A DNA stretch of 64,000 bases, taken from positions 1-64,000 of the forward strand of contig JBBCGS010000003.1 in NCBI GenBank assembly GCA_037200125.1. Reading direction: 5' to 3'. This document shows, piece by piece, positions 42,523 through 52,389 of this stretch (the first letter of the stretch is position 1; each line of letters opens with the position of its first letter). Under the pieces are notes generated by a model. The model had not been told where the DNA came from, did no database searches, and saw only the letters and a list, made by a program, of their open reading frames with translations. The translations under genes were made by a program, and so were the position numbers. The stretch comes from JADGHX01 sp037200125. Its GTDB lineage: Bacteria > Pseudomonadota > Gammaproteobacteria > Steroidobacterales > Steroidobacteraceae.

Positions 42523-44601
42523 CTATTTCTTGGCCAGCTTCTCGAGAAACGTCGCCACCGTCTCGAGATAAAAATCCCGATTCGATTTCTTGCGGAACCC
42601 GTGCCCCTCGTCTTTAGCCGCGAGATACCACGCTTCACCGCCATTGGCGCGCACGCGCGCAACCATCTGCTCCGACTCCGTAGCCGGCACCCGCGGATCA
42701 TTCAACCCCTGCACCACGAGTAGCGGCCGCCGAATCGACGTCGAGTTGTTGAACGGCGAAATACGCGAAAAAAACGCCCGCATCTTCGGATCGCGCTCAT
42801 CGCCATATTCCTGCCGTCGCAGATCCTGCCGATATGGCGAGGTGTTGTTCAGGAATGTATTGAAGTTGCTGATGCCCACCACATCGATGCCGCCCCGCAG
42901 ACGATCGCTATACGACACGAGCGTCGCGAGGCTCATGTAGCCGCCGTACGAGCCGCCCATCACGACGACGCGATCGCGGTCGAGCATCGGCTGCACGCCG
43001 ATCCACACGAGCAGCGAGCCGATGTCCTTCACCGCATCTTCGCGCAGGATGCCGTTATCGAGCTTGAGGAACGTCTTGCCGTAACCGGCCGAGCCGCGCA
43101 CGTTCGGCGCGATCACCGCGTACCCAAGTTCATTCACCAGGAACTGGAAGAACGCTTCATAGCCCGGCTGATACTGTTCTTCCGGCCCACCATGAATGCT
43201 GACGAGCACCGGATGCGGGCCCGGCGTCTTCGGCAGGTAGAGGTACGCGGAGAGCGTGCGCTGCTTGCCAGCCACCCGATCCCACGTCGGGTAGTGAACC
43301 AGCTCCGCGGGCACGAAGGTCTTGTTGTCGACCGGGCCCACCTCGCTGCTCGTCCAGCGCTCGAGCGAGCTCTTCGTCAGGTCATAAACGTAAGCATCGC
43401 GCGGCAACTGCGCGGATTCCGCCGAAAATGCGAGTTTTTTGGCGCTGCGGTCGAAGCGGACCTCACTGATGCGGCCGTCCGGCACGCCGGGCGGCGCGAG
43501 GTCGAGCTTCAACTGCTGGTCGATCACGGTCAGGCGGCTGCGCCCGTCCTCGTTCATCACATACGCAATGAAACGGCCGTCGGGGCTCACGTCGAACGCT
43601 TCGACGTCCCACTGCGCGCCTTCGGGCGATACGGCGCGCTTCTCGCCGGTGACCGGGTCGTAGTAGTTGAGCGCGGCGAACTCGCCGTCTTCATCCGAGA
43701 CGATGTAGATGCCGCGACCATCGGGCGCGAACTTCGCGGCGCGGATGCCGACCTTACCGTCGCCTTTCTGGTCGACACGCCGGCGCTCGGATTTGCGGCT
43801 GCCGTTGCTCTTCTTACTATCGCTTTGGGGATCGTTCAGCGGCGTGACCGTGCCGGTGTTCACGTCCGCGACGAAGAGGTAGCTCTCGTTGATGGAGAGG
43901 TACCGCCACAGCAGAAGCTTCGTGTCATCCGGCGACCAGTCGAGCGGATACCACGTGTCCTGCTTGCCGCCGATCGCCAGGCGCGGCGCCGCGTTGCCTT
44001 CGACATCCACGACGTAGATGTCGTAGCTGACGCCATCCCGCGCGTTGCTGTGGAACGCGAGTCGCTTGCCGTCGTGCGCCCACAACGGGCTGCCGTTGAG
44101 CGACTTGCCGTCGGTCAGCAGACGCGTGCTGCGGTCGGCGTTCCGGTAGTAATAGATCTGGGAGTTCTCGTCGCCGCCCTTGTCTTTCAGGAACACGAAG
44201 CCGTTCGTGTTGGCGGCGGCCACGGAGATCGGCTCGGGATAGAACGTGAGCTGCTCGCGGCTGCCGAGCGGAGCGACGACGCGGTGAACCTGATCCACGT
44301 CGCCAAAGCGCGTCGCGACGAGCAGCGCGCCGTCGGGCTGCCAGTCCAGGAACTTCGCGTTGCGGCCATTGAGGTAGCGGCCGAGCCGCTCCGTCATGAC
44401 GGGATCGCGTGGCGGGACGCCTTCCAGCACGAGGTTGCCGCTCTCCCGCCGCAACGTGACCGGCGGCGTGGGCTGCTGGGCCAGCGCGACTGAGACGAAG
44501 TCGATGGCGAGGGCGAGGGCGAGGGCAACAACGAGAGCGGTGAGGGCGAGGGTCGAGCCGACGAACGCTTTTCCGCGCCGTGCAGGATGTCTGGTTTGCA
44601 T
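42523..44601 (-). CDS. S9 family peptidase (prolyl-oligopeptidase type), secreted
   Basis: The protein has 692 residues. The N-terminus MQTRHPARRGKAFVGSTLAL, with a long ALALALA core to about VALAQQ, is a signal peptide, and its DNA is a GAGGGC-type hexamer run. The middle is a beta-propeller region (WAHDGKRLAFHSN, WSPDDTKLLLW). The C-terminal alpha/beta hydrolase has Ser in VVMGGSYGGYMSLATLVSY, Asp in VQGLNDPRVPATES, and His in DEGHGFRKKSNR. It probably cleaves peptides in the periplasm. It is the fourth peptide-related gene within 11 kb. It diverges from the MBL hydrolase. Confidence 0.93.
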   Translation of the reverse strand: MQTRHPARRGKAFVGSTLALTALVVALALALAIDFVSVALAQQPTPPVTLRRESGNLVLEGVPPRDPVMTERLGRYLNGRNAKFLDWQPDGALLVATRFGDVDQVHRVVAPLGSREQLTFYPEPISVAAANTNGFVFLKDKGGDENSQIYYYRNADRSTRLLTDGKSLNGSPLWAHDGKRLAFHSNARDGVSYDIYVVDVEGNAAPRLAIGGKQDTWYPLDWSPDDTKLLLWRYLSINESYLFVADVNTGTVTPLNDPQSDSKKSNGSRKSERRRVDQKGDGKVGIRAAKFAPDGRGIYIVSDEDGEFAALNYYDPVTGEKRAVSPEGAQWDVEAFDVSPDGRFIAYVMNEDGRSRLTVIDQQLKLDLAPPGVPDGRISEVRFDRSAKKLAFSAESAQLPRDAYVYDLTKSSLERWTSSEVGPVDNKTFVPAELVHYPTWDRVAGKQRTLSAYLYLPKTPGPHPVLVSIHGGPEEQYQPGYEAFFQFLVNELGYAVIAPNVRGSAGYGKTFLKLDNGILREDAVKDIGSLLVWIGVQPMLDRDRVVVMGGSYGGYMSLATLVSYSDRLRGGIDVVGISNFNTFLNNTSPYRQDLRRQEYGDERDPKMRAFFSRISPFNNSTSIRRPLLVVQGLNDPRVPATESEQMVARVRANGGEAWYLAAKDEGHGFRKKSNRDFYLETVATFLEKLAKK

Positions 44602-44655
44602 TTTGCTATGGTGCCCGAAACGCGCAGGCTGACGAAAGCGGGAGCCTCACATCTC

Positions 44656-45612
44656 ATGCCCGAGCCGACGATTACACACCACCCTCACGGCACTTACGCT
44701 GTCGATACCGAGTACGTGCGCCCGGGGCTCGCGGCCGCGCACATCGTCGAGCATCGCGGGCGCGCGGCGTTCATCGACGTGGGTACCACGCTCTCGGTTC
44801 CCTACCTGCTCGAGGCGCTCGACCGGCTCGGGATCGCCCGTAGCGCCGTGGACCTGGTGCTGCTCACACACGTGCATCTCGACCACGCTGGCGGCGCTGG
44901 GGCGTTGATGCAGGCGTTGCCGAACGCGCAGGCGATCCTGCACCCGCGGGGCGCGCCGCACCTCATCGACCCGGCCAAGCTCGTTGCGGGCACGCGCGTC
45001 GTCTATGGGGACGCGCAGTTCGAGCGGCTGTATGGAGACATCGTCCCGATCCCGGCCGAGCGGGTGATCACGACGCGGGATGGCGACAGGATCGAGCTGG
45101 CGGGCCGACCTTTCGAGATCATCCACACGCCGGGCCATGCGCTTCATCACCAGTGCTTCGTCGATCTCGATCACTCCGCCGTTTTCACGGGGGACACGTT
45201 CGGGCTGTCGTATCGCGAGCTCGACACGCCGCGCGGCGCGTTCATCGTGCCAACGACGACGCCGACCCAGTTCGACCCGGATCAGCTCCTCGCCTCGATC
45301 GACCGTATCGCGGGCTACCGGACCGAAGCCGCGTATCTCATGCACTACAGCCGCGTCACGGATCTTCCGAGGCTCGCGGGCGATCTCAAGGCGCAGGTCG
45401 GGCAGTTCGTGGAGATCGCCCGACGGAACGCGGGCGTTCCGGACCCGAAGGGCGCGATCGTGAAAGAGATGCAGGCGCTGTGGCGCGGGCTCGCGCGCAA
45501 GCACGGCGTGCGGCTGCCTGACGAGCGCATCGACGCCCTGCTCGGGGACGACGCGGAGCTCAACGCACAGGGCCTCGTCGTGTGGATCGAGCGACAGAAG
45601 CGTGCCGCTTAA
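44656..45612 (+). CDS. Metallo-beta-lactamase fold hydrolase
   Basis: From the ATG at 44656 the protein has 318 residues and no signal peptide. The zinc motif is HVHLDHAGGAGAL (HxHxDH), with further ligands in HTPGHALHHQC and FTGDTFGLS. The fold resembles glyoxalase II-like hydrolases, but the substrate cannot be read from sequence. It overlaps the acuI start by 11 bp and heads a possible operon acuI-prpB-prpC-prpD-rsmG. An acyl-thioester substrate connected with propionyl-CoA is conceivable but unproven. An upstream in-frame ATG at 44587 overlaps the divergent gene. Confidence 0.88.
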   Translation: MPEPTITHHPHGTYAVDTEYVRPGLAAAHIVEHRGRAAFIDVGTTLSVPYLLEALDRLGIARSAVDLVLLTHVHLDHAGGAGALMQALPNAQAILHPRGAPHLIDPAKLVAGTRVVYGDAQFERLYGDIVPIPAERVITTRDGDRIELAGRPFEIIHTPGHALHHQCFVDLDHSAVFTGDTFGLSYRELDTPRGAFIVPTTTPTQFDPDQLLASIDRIAGYRTEAAYLMHYSRVTDLPRLAGDLKAQVGQFVEIARRNAGVPDPKGAIVKEMQALWRGLARKHGVRLPDERIDALLGDDAELNAQGLVVWIERQKRAA

Positions 45613-46588
45613 GGCCTTCCGCATCCACGAAGAGAACGGGCGTGTCGTCGCGCGCTACGAAACGCTGGAGCTGAGCGATCTGTCGCCGGGCGATGTGGTG
45701 ATCCGCGTCTCCTGGTCCGGCATCAACTACAAGGACGCGCTGGCGGCCACCGGCGCGGGAAAAATCCTTCGCAAGTACCCGCTCGTCGGCGGCATCGATC
45801 TCGCGGGTGTCGTCGAGCAGTCGAGCGACGAGCGCTACAAGGCTGGCGATCGCGTGCTGGTCACGGGTTGCGATCTCTCGGAAACGCGCGATGGCGGTTA
45901 CGCCGAGCTGGCGCGCGCGCCAGGCGACTCCGTGGTGCCGATTCCGGCCGGGCTCGATGAGCGCGCGGCGATGGCTATCGGCACCGCCGGCTTCACCGCC
46001 GCGCTTGCGATCCATCGCATGGAGGCGAACGGCCAGACGCCGGCCCTCGGCCCCGTGGTGGTGACTGGCGCGACCGGCGGCGTCGGCAGCCTCGCCATCG
46101 ACATGCTGAGTGCGCGCGGATACCCGGTGACCGCGGTCTCAGGCAAGGCGGAAGCGGAAAGCTACCTTCGTTCGATCGGCGCCTCGCAGGTGCTGCCGCG
46201 CCAAAGCGTCGACTACGGTTCGCGCCCGCTCGAGCGCGCGCAGTTCGGCGGTGCCATCGACAACGTGGGGGGCGACACGCTCGCGTGGCTCACTCGCACC
46301 GTCAGCTACGGCGGCAACATCGCAAGCGTGGGGCTGGCGGGCGGGGCGAAGCTCGAAACGACCGTGATGCCCTTCATCCTGCGCGCCGTGAGCTTGCTGG
46401 GCATCAACAGCGTTTCCACGCCCCGCGCCACGCGCCTCGAGGTGTGGAAACGCATCGCCTCGGACCTGGCGCCGCGCCACCTGTCTCGAATCGCCCGGCG
46501 CGAAATTCCCTTCGACCTACTCGCCGGTAGTTTTCAGGACTATGTGAACGGCCGGGTCATCGGGCGCACCGTCGTGCGAGTGAGTTGA
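45602..46588 (+). CDS. acuI: Acrylyl-CoA reductase (YhdH/AcuI family MDR oxidoreductase)
   Basis: AcuI reduces acryloyl-CoA to propionyl-CoA with NADPH. The 328-residue protein starts with GTG at 45602, inside the end of the MBL gene. Family marks are SWSGINYKDALAATGAGKILRKYPLVGGIDLAGVV (core NYKDALA, YPLVGGIDLAG), GYAELARAPGDSVVPIPAGLDERAAMAIGTAGFTAAL, and the NADPH-binding VVTGATGGVGS. It stands 18 bp before prpB, so its product propionyl-CoA would enter the methylcitrate cycle encoded next door. The family also includes proteins of uncertain substrate, so the assignment rests on similarity plus context. Confidence 0.9.
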   Translation: MPLKAFRIHEENGRVVARYETLELSDLSPGDVVIRVSWSGINYKDALAATGAGKILRKYPLVGGIDLAGVVEQSSDERYKAGDRVLVTGCDLSETRDGGYAELARAPGDSVVPIPAGLDERAAMAIGTAGFTAALAIHRMEANGQTPALGPVVVTGATGGVGSLAIDMLSARGYPVTAVSGKAEAESYLRSIGASQVLPRQSVDYGSRPLERAQFGGAIDNVGGDTLAWLTRTVSYGGNIASVGLAGGAKLETTVMPFILRAVSLLGINSVSTPRATRLEVWKRIASDLAPRHLSRIARREIPFDLLAGSFQDYVNGRVIGRTVVRVS

Positions 46589-46606
46589 GTCCGTTACAAT
46601 CCCGGC

Positions 46607-47509
46607 ATGAAAAACATGGGTTCCGCAGGCGGTCGCCTGCGCTTGGCACTGGAGCAGGAGCGCCCGCTTCAGGTCGTCGGCACAATCAACGCGTATTCCG
46701 CGTTGCTGGCACAAACAGCGGGTTTTCGCGCTCTCTACCTCTCCGGCGCGGGCGTGGCGAACGCCTCGTTCGGGTTGCCGGATCTCGGCATGACGTCGCT
46801 CGATGACGTGTGCGAGGACGTCCGGCGGATCACCGCCGCAACAGATCTGCCGCTGCTCGTCGACGCGGACACCGGCTGGGGTGGCGCCTTCAACATCGGG
46901 CGCGCCTGCAGTCAGCTCATCAAGTCCGGCGCTGCGGGGATGCACCTGGAAGACCAGGTCGCGGCCAAGCGCTGCGGCCATCGCCCCGGCAAGGAGCTTG
47001 TGCCGGCGGCGGAGATGGTCGATCGCATCAAGTCCGCCGTCGATGGGCGAACGGATGCGCAGTTCGTCCTGATGGCGCGCACCGACGCGCATGCGGTCGA
47101 AGGCCAGCAGGCCGCCGTCGATCGCGCGATGAAATACGTCGAAGCCGGTGCCGACATGATCTTCGCCGAAGCGCTCACGACGCTCGACGAATACCGGCAG
47201 TTCACCTCGGCCGTGAAAGCGCCGGTGCTCGCGAACATCACCGAGTTCGGCAAGACGCCGCTCTTCACCACGCAGGAGCTAGCGTCGGTTGGCGTGCGGC
47301 TCGTGCTGTATCCGCTCTCCGCATTCCGTGCGATGAGCAAGGCCGCGCTCGAGGTGTACGGCGCGATCCGGCGGGACGGCACGCAGAAAAACGTCGTGCC
47401 GCTCATGCAGACGCGCAACGAGCTGTACGAAACGCTCGGCTACCTCGACTACGAAAAAAAGCTCGACGAGCTGTTTGGCTCGTCGGATGACGATAGGAAA
47501 CAGGTGTAA
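46607..47509 (+). CDS. prpB: 2-methylisocitrate lyase
   Basis: PrpB splits 2-methylisocitrate into pyruvate and succinate, the last step of the methylcitrate cycle. The 300-residue protein (E. coli 296) belongs to the isocitrate lyase/PEP mutase fold: AYSALLAQTAGFRALYLSGAGVANASFG near residues 26-53, Mg-binding DADTGWGG, and the catalytic loop AAKRCGHRPGKELVP with the active-site Cys. The stop overlaps the prpC start (TAATG). Confidence 0.96.
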   Translation: MKNMGSAGGRLRLALEQERPLQVVGTINAYSALLAQTAGFRALYLSGAGVANASFGLPDLGMTSLDDVCEDVRRITAATDLPLLVDADTGWGGAFNIGRACSQLIKSGAAGMHLEDQVAAKRCGHRPGKELVPAAEMVDRIKSAVDGRTDAQFVLMARTDAHAVEGQQAAVDRAMKYVEAGADMIFAEALTTLDEYRQFTSAVKAPVLANITEFGKTPLFTTQELASVGVRLVLYPLSAFRAMSKAALEVYGAIRRDGTQKNVVPLMQTRNELYETLGYLDYEKKLDELFGSSDDDRKQV

Positions 47510-48669
47510 TGAGTCAGGAATCGAATCTCCCCACAGGCCCCAAGGTGAAGAAATCCGTTGCGCTGTCCGGCGTCGTCGCCGGCAATACCGCGCTGTGCAC
47601 GGTGGGCCGCACCGGTAACGATCTTCACTATCGTGGCTACGACATTCTGGAAATTGCCGATAAGTGCGAGTTCGAAGAGATCGCGCACCTGCTGATTCAC
47701 GGGCGGCTGCCGAATCGCGCGGAGCTCACGGCGTACAAGTCGAAGCTGAAAGATCTGCGTGGCATTCCCGCCGTGGTGCGTGCGGCGCTCGAAGCGCTGC
47801 CCGCGGCCGCGCATCCGATGGATGTGATGCGCACCGGCGTTTCCGCGCTCGGCTGCGCGTTGCCCGAGAAGGACGATCACAACGCCGCCGGCGCGCGCGA
47901 TATCGCGGATCGGCTCGTCGCGTCGCTCGGCTCGATGCTCACGTACTGGTATCACTACAGCCATTCCGGGCAGACGATTCACGTCGAGACGGAAGACGAC
48001 TCGGTCGGCGGGCATTTTCTCCACCTGCTGCATCGTCGCCAGCCACCGCCGTCCTGGATTCGCGCGATGCATACGTCGCTCATCCTCTATGCGGAGCATG
48101 AGTTCAACGCTTCGACGTTCGCCGCGCGCGTGATCGCGGGCACCGGGTCTGACCTGCACTCGTGCATCACGGGCGCCATCGGCGCGCTGCGCGGGCCCAA
48201 GCACGGCGGCGCGAACGAAGTCGCGTTCGATATCCAGAGCCGCTACCAGACGCCGGACGAAGCCGCCACGGACATTCGCGCGCGCGTTGCGAACAAGGAA
48301 GTGATCATCGGCTTCGGCCATCCGGTGTACACGGTGTCCGATCCGCGCAATCAGGTCATCAAGGAAGTGGCGCGCGGCCTGAGCAAGGAGGCCGGCGACA
48401 TGAAAGCCTTCGACATCGCGGAGCGCATCGAGAGCGAGATGATGTCGCTCAAGAAGATGTTCCCCAACCTCGACTGGTTCTCCGCCGTGTCGTATCACCT
48501 GATGGGTGTGCCGACGGCCATGTTCACCCCGCTCTTCGTGATCGCGCGCACCACCGGCTGGGCCGCGCACGTGATCGAGCAGCGCGCGGACGGCAAGATC
48601 ATCCGGCCCGCCGCCAACTATGTGGGTCCCGAGAACCTGAAATTCGTTCCGATCGAGAAGCGGGCCTGA
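47509..48669 (+). CDS. prpC: 2-methylcitrate synthase
   Basis: PrpC condenses propionyl-CoA with oxaloacetate. The 386-residue protein (E. coli 389) is of the citrate synthase fold. KKSVALSGVVAGNTALCTVGRTGNDLHYRGYDI-like opening (core LHYRGYDI), catalytic His in IGALRGPKHGGANEVAF and in GFGHPVYT, and catalytic Asp near the C-terminus (LDWFSAVSYHLMG) are visible. The short length and the VAGNT/GRTGN opening match the methylcitrate type better than housekeeping citrate synthase, and the neighbours agree. Confidence 0.95.
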   Translation: MSQESNLPTGPKVKKSVALSGVVAGNTALCTVGRTGNDLHYRGYDILEIADKCEFEEIAHLLIHGRLPNRAELTAYKSKLKDLRGIPAVVRAALEALPAAAHPMDVMRTGVSALGCALPEKDDHNAAGARDIADRLVASLGSMLTYWYHYSHSGQTIHVETEDDSVGGHFLHLLHRRQPPPSWIRAMHTSLILYAEHEFNASTFAARVIAGTGSDLHSCITGAIGALRGPKHGGANEVAFDIQSRYQTPDEAATDIRARVANKEVIIGFGHPVYTVSDPRNQVIKEVARGLSKEAGDMKAFDIAERIESEMMSLKKMFPNLDWFSAVSYHLMGVPTAMFTPLFVIARTTGWAAHVIEQRADGKIIRPAANYVGPENLKFVPIEKRA

Positions 48670-48672
48670 AGC

Positions 48673-50124
48673 ATGTCGAGCCACGATTACAAGTCCGCAA
48701 AGCGTCCGGACCCGGACTCCGTGCTCGTCGCCATCGCCGACTACGCGCATTCCGCGAAGATCGAGAGCGACTCGGCGTACATCACGGCGCGCTATTGCCT
48801 GATGGACACGCTCGCGTGCGGCTTCCAGGCGCTGAAGTATCCGGCGTGCACGCGAATGCTCGGCCCGGTAGTGCCGGGCGCCGTGATGCCCGGTGGCTCG
48901 CGCGTGCCGGGCACATCCTATGAGCTCGACCCGGTGCAGGGCGCGTTCAACATCGGCACGATGATTCGCTGGCTCGACTTCAACGACACGTGGCTCGCGG
49001 CCGAGTGGGGGCACCCGTCCGACAACCTCGGCGGCATCCTTGCGGTCGCGGACTACCTTGCGCGCAAGAGCGTGATGGAAGGCCAGAAGCCGATCACGGT
49101 GCGCGATGTGCTCACCGCGATGATCAAGGCGCACGAGATCCAGGGCGTGCTCGCGCTCGAGAACAGCTTCAACCGCGTCGGGCTGGATCACGTCATCCTC
49201 GTGCGCGTCGCTTCGACCGCGGTCGTCACGGCGATGCTCGGTGGCACGCGTGAGCAGATCATCAATGCCGTCTCGAACGCGTGGATCGATGGTGGCGCGC
49301 TTCGCACCTACCGCCACGCGCCCAACACGGGCTCGCGCAAGAGCTGGGCTGCTGGCGACGCGACTTCGCGCGCCGTGCGTCACGCGTTCATCGCGCTGAA
49401 GGGCGAGATGGGCTACCCCTCGGCGCTGTCGGCGAAAACGTGGGGCTTCTATGACGTGCTGTTCAAAGGGAAGCCGTTCTCACTGCCGCAGCCATTCGGC
49501 AGCTATGTGATGGAGAACGTGCTGTTCAAGATCTCCTTCCCCGCCGAGTTCCACGCGCAGACGGCGGTGGAGTGCGCCATGCGGCTCCATCCGCTGGTGA
49601 GAGATCGGATCGCGGAGATCGAGCGCATCGCCATCGAGACGCAGGAGCCGGGCGTGCGCATCATCGACAAGACCGGCCCGCTCGCCAATCCAGCGGATCG
49701 GGATCACTGCATCCAGTACATGGTGGCGGTGCCGCTCATCTTCGGTCGCCTCACGGCGGGAGACTACGAAGACACCGTCGCCAACGATCCGCGCATCGAC
49801 GAGTTGCGCGGGAAGATGCAGGTCCGCGAGAACACCACGTTCACGCAGGATTACTACGCGGCGGACAAGCGCTACATCGGCAACGCGATCCAGGTGTTCT
49901 TCCGGGATGGCACGTCGACGCCGCGCGTGCACGTGGATTTCCCGATCGGTCATCGCAAGCGTCGCACGGAGGGCATGCCGGTGCTCGTGAGCAAGTTCGA
50001 GCAGTCGGTGGCCGCGCACTTCCAGCCGAAGCAGACCTCGCGGATCTTCGAGACCTTCGGCGACAGTGCGAAGCTCGGCACGATGCCGGTCAACGAGCTG
50101 GTCGCCACCCTCGTCACCAACTAG
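48673..50124 (+). CDS. prpD: 2-methylcitrate dehydratase
   Basis: PrpD dehydrates 2-methylcitrate to 2-methyl-cis-aconitate. The 483-residue protein equals E. coli PrpD in length (483). Family marks are YCLMDTLACGFQALKYPACTRMLGP, the active-site RWLDFNDTWLAAEWGHPSDNLGGILAVADYL, and FNRVGLDHVILVRVASTAVV. It starts 3 bp after prpC. Presence of PrpD means the AcnD/PrpF alternative is not needed; none is nearby. Hydration to methylisocitrate would use a general aconitase. Confidence 0.96.
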   Translation: MSSHDYKSAKRPDPDSVLVAIADYAHSAKIESDSAYITARYCLMDTLACGFQALKYPACTRMLGPVVPGAVMPGGSRVPGTSYELDPVQGAFNIGTMIRWLDFNDTWLAAEWGHPSDNLGGILAVADYLARKSVMEGQKPITVRDVLTAMIKAHEIQGVLALENSFNRVGLDHVILVRVASTAVVTAMLGGTREQIINAVSNAWIDGGALRTYRHAPNTGSRKSWAAGDATSRAVRHAFIALKGEMGYPSALSAKTWGFYDVLFKGKPFSLPQPFGSYVMENVLFKISFPAEFHAQTAVECAMRLHPLVRDRIAEIERIAIETQEPGVRIIDKTGPLANPADRDHCIQYMVAVPLIFGRLTAGDYEDTVANDPRIDELRGKMQVRENTTFTQDYYAADKRYIGNAIQVFFRDGTSTPRVHVDFPIGHRKRRTEGMPVLVSKFEQSVAAHFQPKQTSRIFETFGDSAKLGTMPVNELVATLVTN

Positions 50125-50158
50125 GAGCCTGGGCCATTGTTCTGGCGGACTCCTGGTC

Positions 50159-50791
50159 GTGGATGAGCGCTCGGTCCTGATCGAAGCGGCGAGCTCGCGA
50201 GGCACGCCGCTCGCGCCCGCGTCGGCCGACAAGCTGCTGAAGCTCATCGACGAGCTGCTGCGCTGGAATCGCACGTACAACCTCACGGCGATCACCCGCC
50301 GTGAGGAGACGATCACGCATCATCTTCTCGATAGCCTGTCCGTTCAGTCCGCGCTGCACGGAACGACCGTGGCGGATGTGGGTACGGGCGCGGGGTTTCC
50401 CGGCTTGCCGCTCGCCGTGGTCGAGCCGGAGCGGCGCTTCACGCTCATCGACTCCAACAACAAGAAAGTGCGCTTCGTCAGCCACGCCGCGCATCTGCTG
50501 GGATTATCCAACGTCACAGCGATCCACTCCCGCAGCGAATCGTTCAAGGCCGCGAAGCCGTTCGATACGGTGATTGCGCGAGCGTTCGCCGCGTTACCCG
50601 AGCTGCTGAAGCTCGTGGCCCCGCTCTGCGGCGCTCGGACGCGCGTGCTCGCGATGAAGGGTAAACGGCCGGACGAAGAGATCGCCGGCGTGCCGCCGGA
50701 GTGGCGGGTGCTCGAAGTGAGTCCGCTCAGCGTGCCGGGGCTGAACGAGGAGCGTCATCTCGTAGTGCTTCAACGCGCCGAGGGCGCGTGA
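50159..50791 (+). CDS. rsmG: 16S rRNA (guanine-527-N7)-methyltransferase RsmG
   Basis: RsmG (GidB) methylates G527 of 16S rRNA with SAM. From a GTG at 50159 the protein has about 210 residues (E. coli 207). The frame is open to 50066, but that part overlaps prpD. Marks are LLRWNRTYNLTAITRREETITHHLLDSL, the SAM motif VADVGTGAGFPGLPLAVVEPE, and ARAFAALPELL. It is usually linked to mnmG (gidA) and parAB near oriC, but here it follows prpD alone. It converges on the gene at 50799. Confidence 0.92.
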   Translation: MDERSVLIEAASSRGTPLAPASADKLLKLIDELLRWNRTYNLTAITRREETITHHLLDSLSVQSALHGTTVADVGTGAGFPGLPLAVVEPERRFTLIDSNNKKVRFVSHAAHLLGLSNVTAIHSRSESFKAAKPFDTVIARAFAALPELLKLVAPLCGARTRVLAMKGKRPDEEIAGVPPEWRVLEVSPLSVPGLNEERHLVVLQRAEGA

Positions 50792-50798
50792 TCGGCGC

Positions 50799-52389
50799 TC
50801 AGCGGGCGATCCCGATGGTGATCCACGCGTCGGGTTCGACTTCGCCCTTCCAGGTGATGCCTTCGAGCGTGAGCTGGTAGTTGCCGGGGCCCAGCGCCGA
50901 TGTGTTCAGCGCGATGTTGAGATGCCCGTTCGAATCTTTAGCCAGGTTGTGCAGGATCGCCACCACGCCCCTGGTCGATGCGATCGATGGTCACGCGGTA
51001 GGTGCGGAACGCGGAGCGCGACACGTCGATCTTGAGATCGGCGAGCTGCGTGGTCGAGCCGCCGAGGATGACGGCGGGCGAATTCGAACCGCCCTTGAAG
51101 CTCGGGAGCAGGCGCACGGTGCGCGTCGAGGTGGCGGGGCTGAGCGGCTGCTCGACGGATTGTTTCTCGAGCTTCGCGATCCGCCCGCTCTTGGCGGAGC
51201 TGCCGCTTGCGGCCACGGCGAGAGCGATCGCCAGTGCGAGGGTCGCAACGCCGAGGCCGATCGCGAGGTGCGGCTTTTCCCAGAATCTTTTCGGCTCTTC
51301 CTGCCATGGCTCGGGCTTACCCGCCGCTTCCAGCAGGCGCAGGCCGGCGTTCACGCGCGCGGGCAGGCCCAGCTCATCGAGCAGCTCGGGATTGTCCGTG
51401 CAGAATTTTTCGAAGTCGGTGGCGCCCTTGACGGGCAGCTTGCCCGAGAGATAACGCTCGACGATCTGATTGCGCGCGATGAAGTCGCGGTCCATCGGCG
51501 CAGGCGCGGCAGCTGTCGCGGCGCTGGGCGCGGCGGATGCCACCGCAGGTGCGGCGATCGCGGCGCGTGCAACTGACAGGGACCCAGCAGCGCGCGCTGC
51601 CGAGGGCGTGCTAGTGGCGACGGGCGGGCTCGCAGCCGGCGCGGCCGAGCCGTTCGAAGCGGGCTTCACGGAAAGCTTTGGACGCGCGGACGGGGCCGCG
51701 GCGGCGGAAATCTTGGTGACCGGCGACGCGGACGAAGTAGCCGGAGCACTGCTCGCGGAGACCTTCTTTGCCGGCGCGGGAGCTGTCGCGACCGGCTTCG
51801 GGCCAGCAACGGACTTCGCCTTTGGACTTGCGGCAGCGGGAATCGAAGCGGCGGCCGCAGGAGCGGCGGCAACCGGGGCAATCGGCGCAAGCACAGGAGC
51901 GGGAGCGGAGAGTGCGGCCGGCGGCGGTGCGGGCGGCAGATCGTCCTCGAGCGTCAGCAAATCCGGCAGATCGGAGAGGTCCGGCAACAGCGCCGACGGC
52001 GCCGGCGGAAGTTCGGGCATTGTCGCAGCGGCTGACGGGGTCGCCGCCTTCGGCGCCGGAGGCGGCATCGGTGGCAGATCGTCGTCAAACGGCATCAGCG
52101 CCAGATCATCGGCGAGCGTCGCCTCCGCGGCAAACGGGCCTGCTGGCGCAAGCGCGGGAGCGGCGGCCGACGGCGCGAGTTCCTTCGGCGATTCGAGACC
52201 GGGCAGCGCCAGATCCTCCGCAAGCCCCAGAATGGCGGCGGCCGGATCCAGCTCGTCCGTCAGGGGCTCCAGCGGCTCGAGCGGCGCAAGCGCCTCGTCG
52301 GCCTTGCGGGCGGAAGGTGTCGGAGCGGAGGGCATGTCGAGCCCATCATCGCTCAAAGGTTCAAGAGGAGCGCGCGAAGCAGCTTCCAT
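50799..52389 (-). CDS. Pro/Ala-rich single-pass membrane protein, frameshifted near the 3' end
   Basis: The protein has about 530 codons if one extra base is ignored. The first 300 residues are low-complexity Ala/Pro/Asp-rich sequence. Next comes a short conserved-looking segment (FIARNQIVERYLSGKLPVKGATDFEKFCTDNPELLDELG) that recalls anti-sigma-factor N-termini, then a membrane helix (LAIGLGVATLALAIALAVAASG) and a beta-rich outer domain. The uninterrupted frame ends at 50938 in junk (GRGGDPAQPG). Removing one base in the CCCC at 50968-50971 gives a natural ending (VVAILHNLAKDSNGHLNIAL through WITIGIAR) and a stop at 50799. Function unknown. Either a sequencing indel or a real mutation. Confidence 0.7.
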
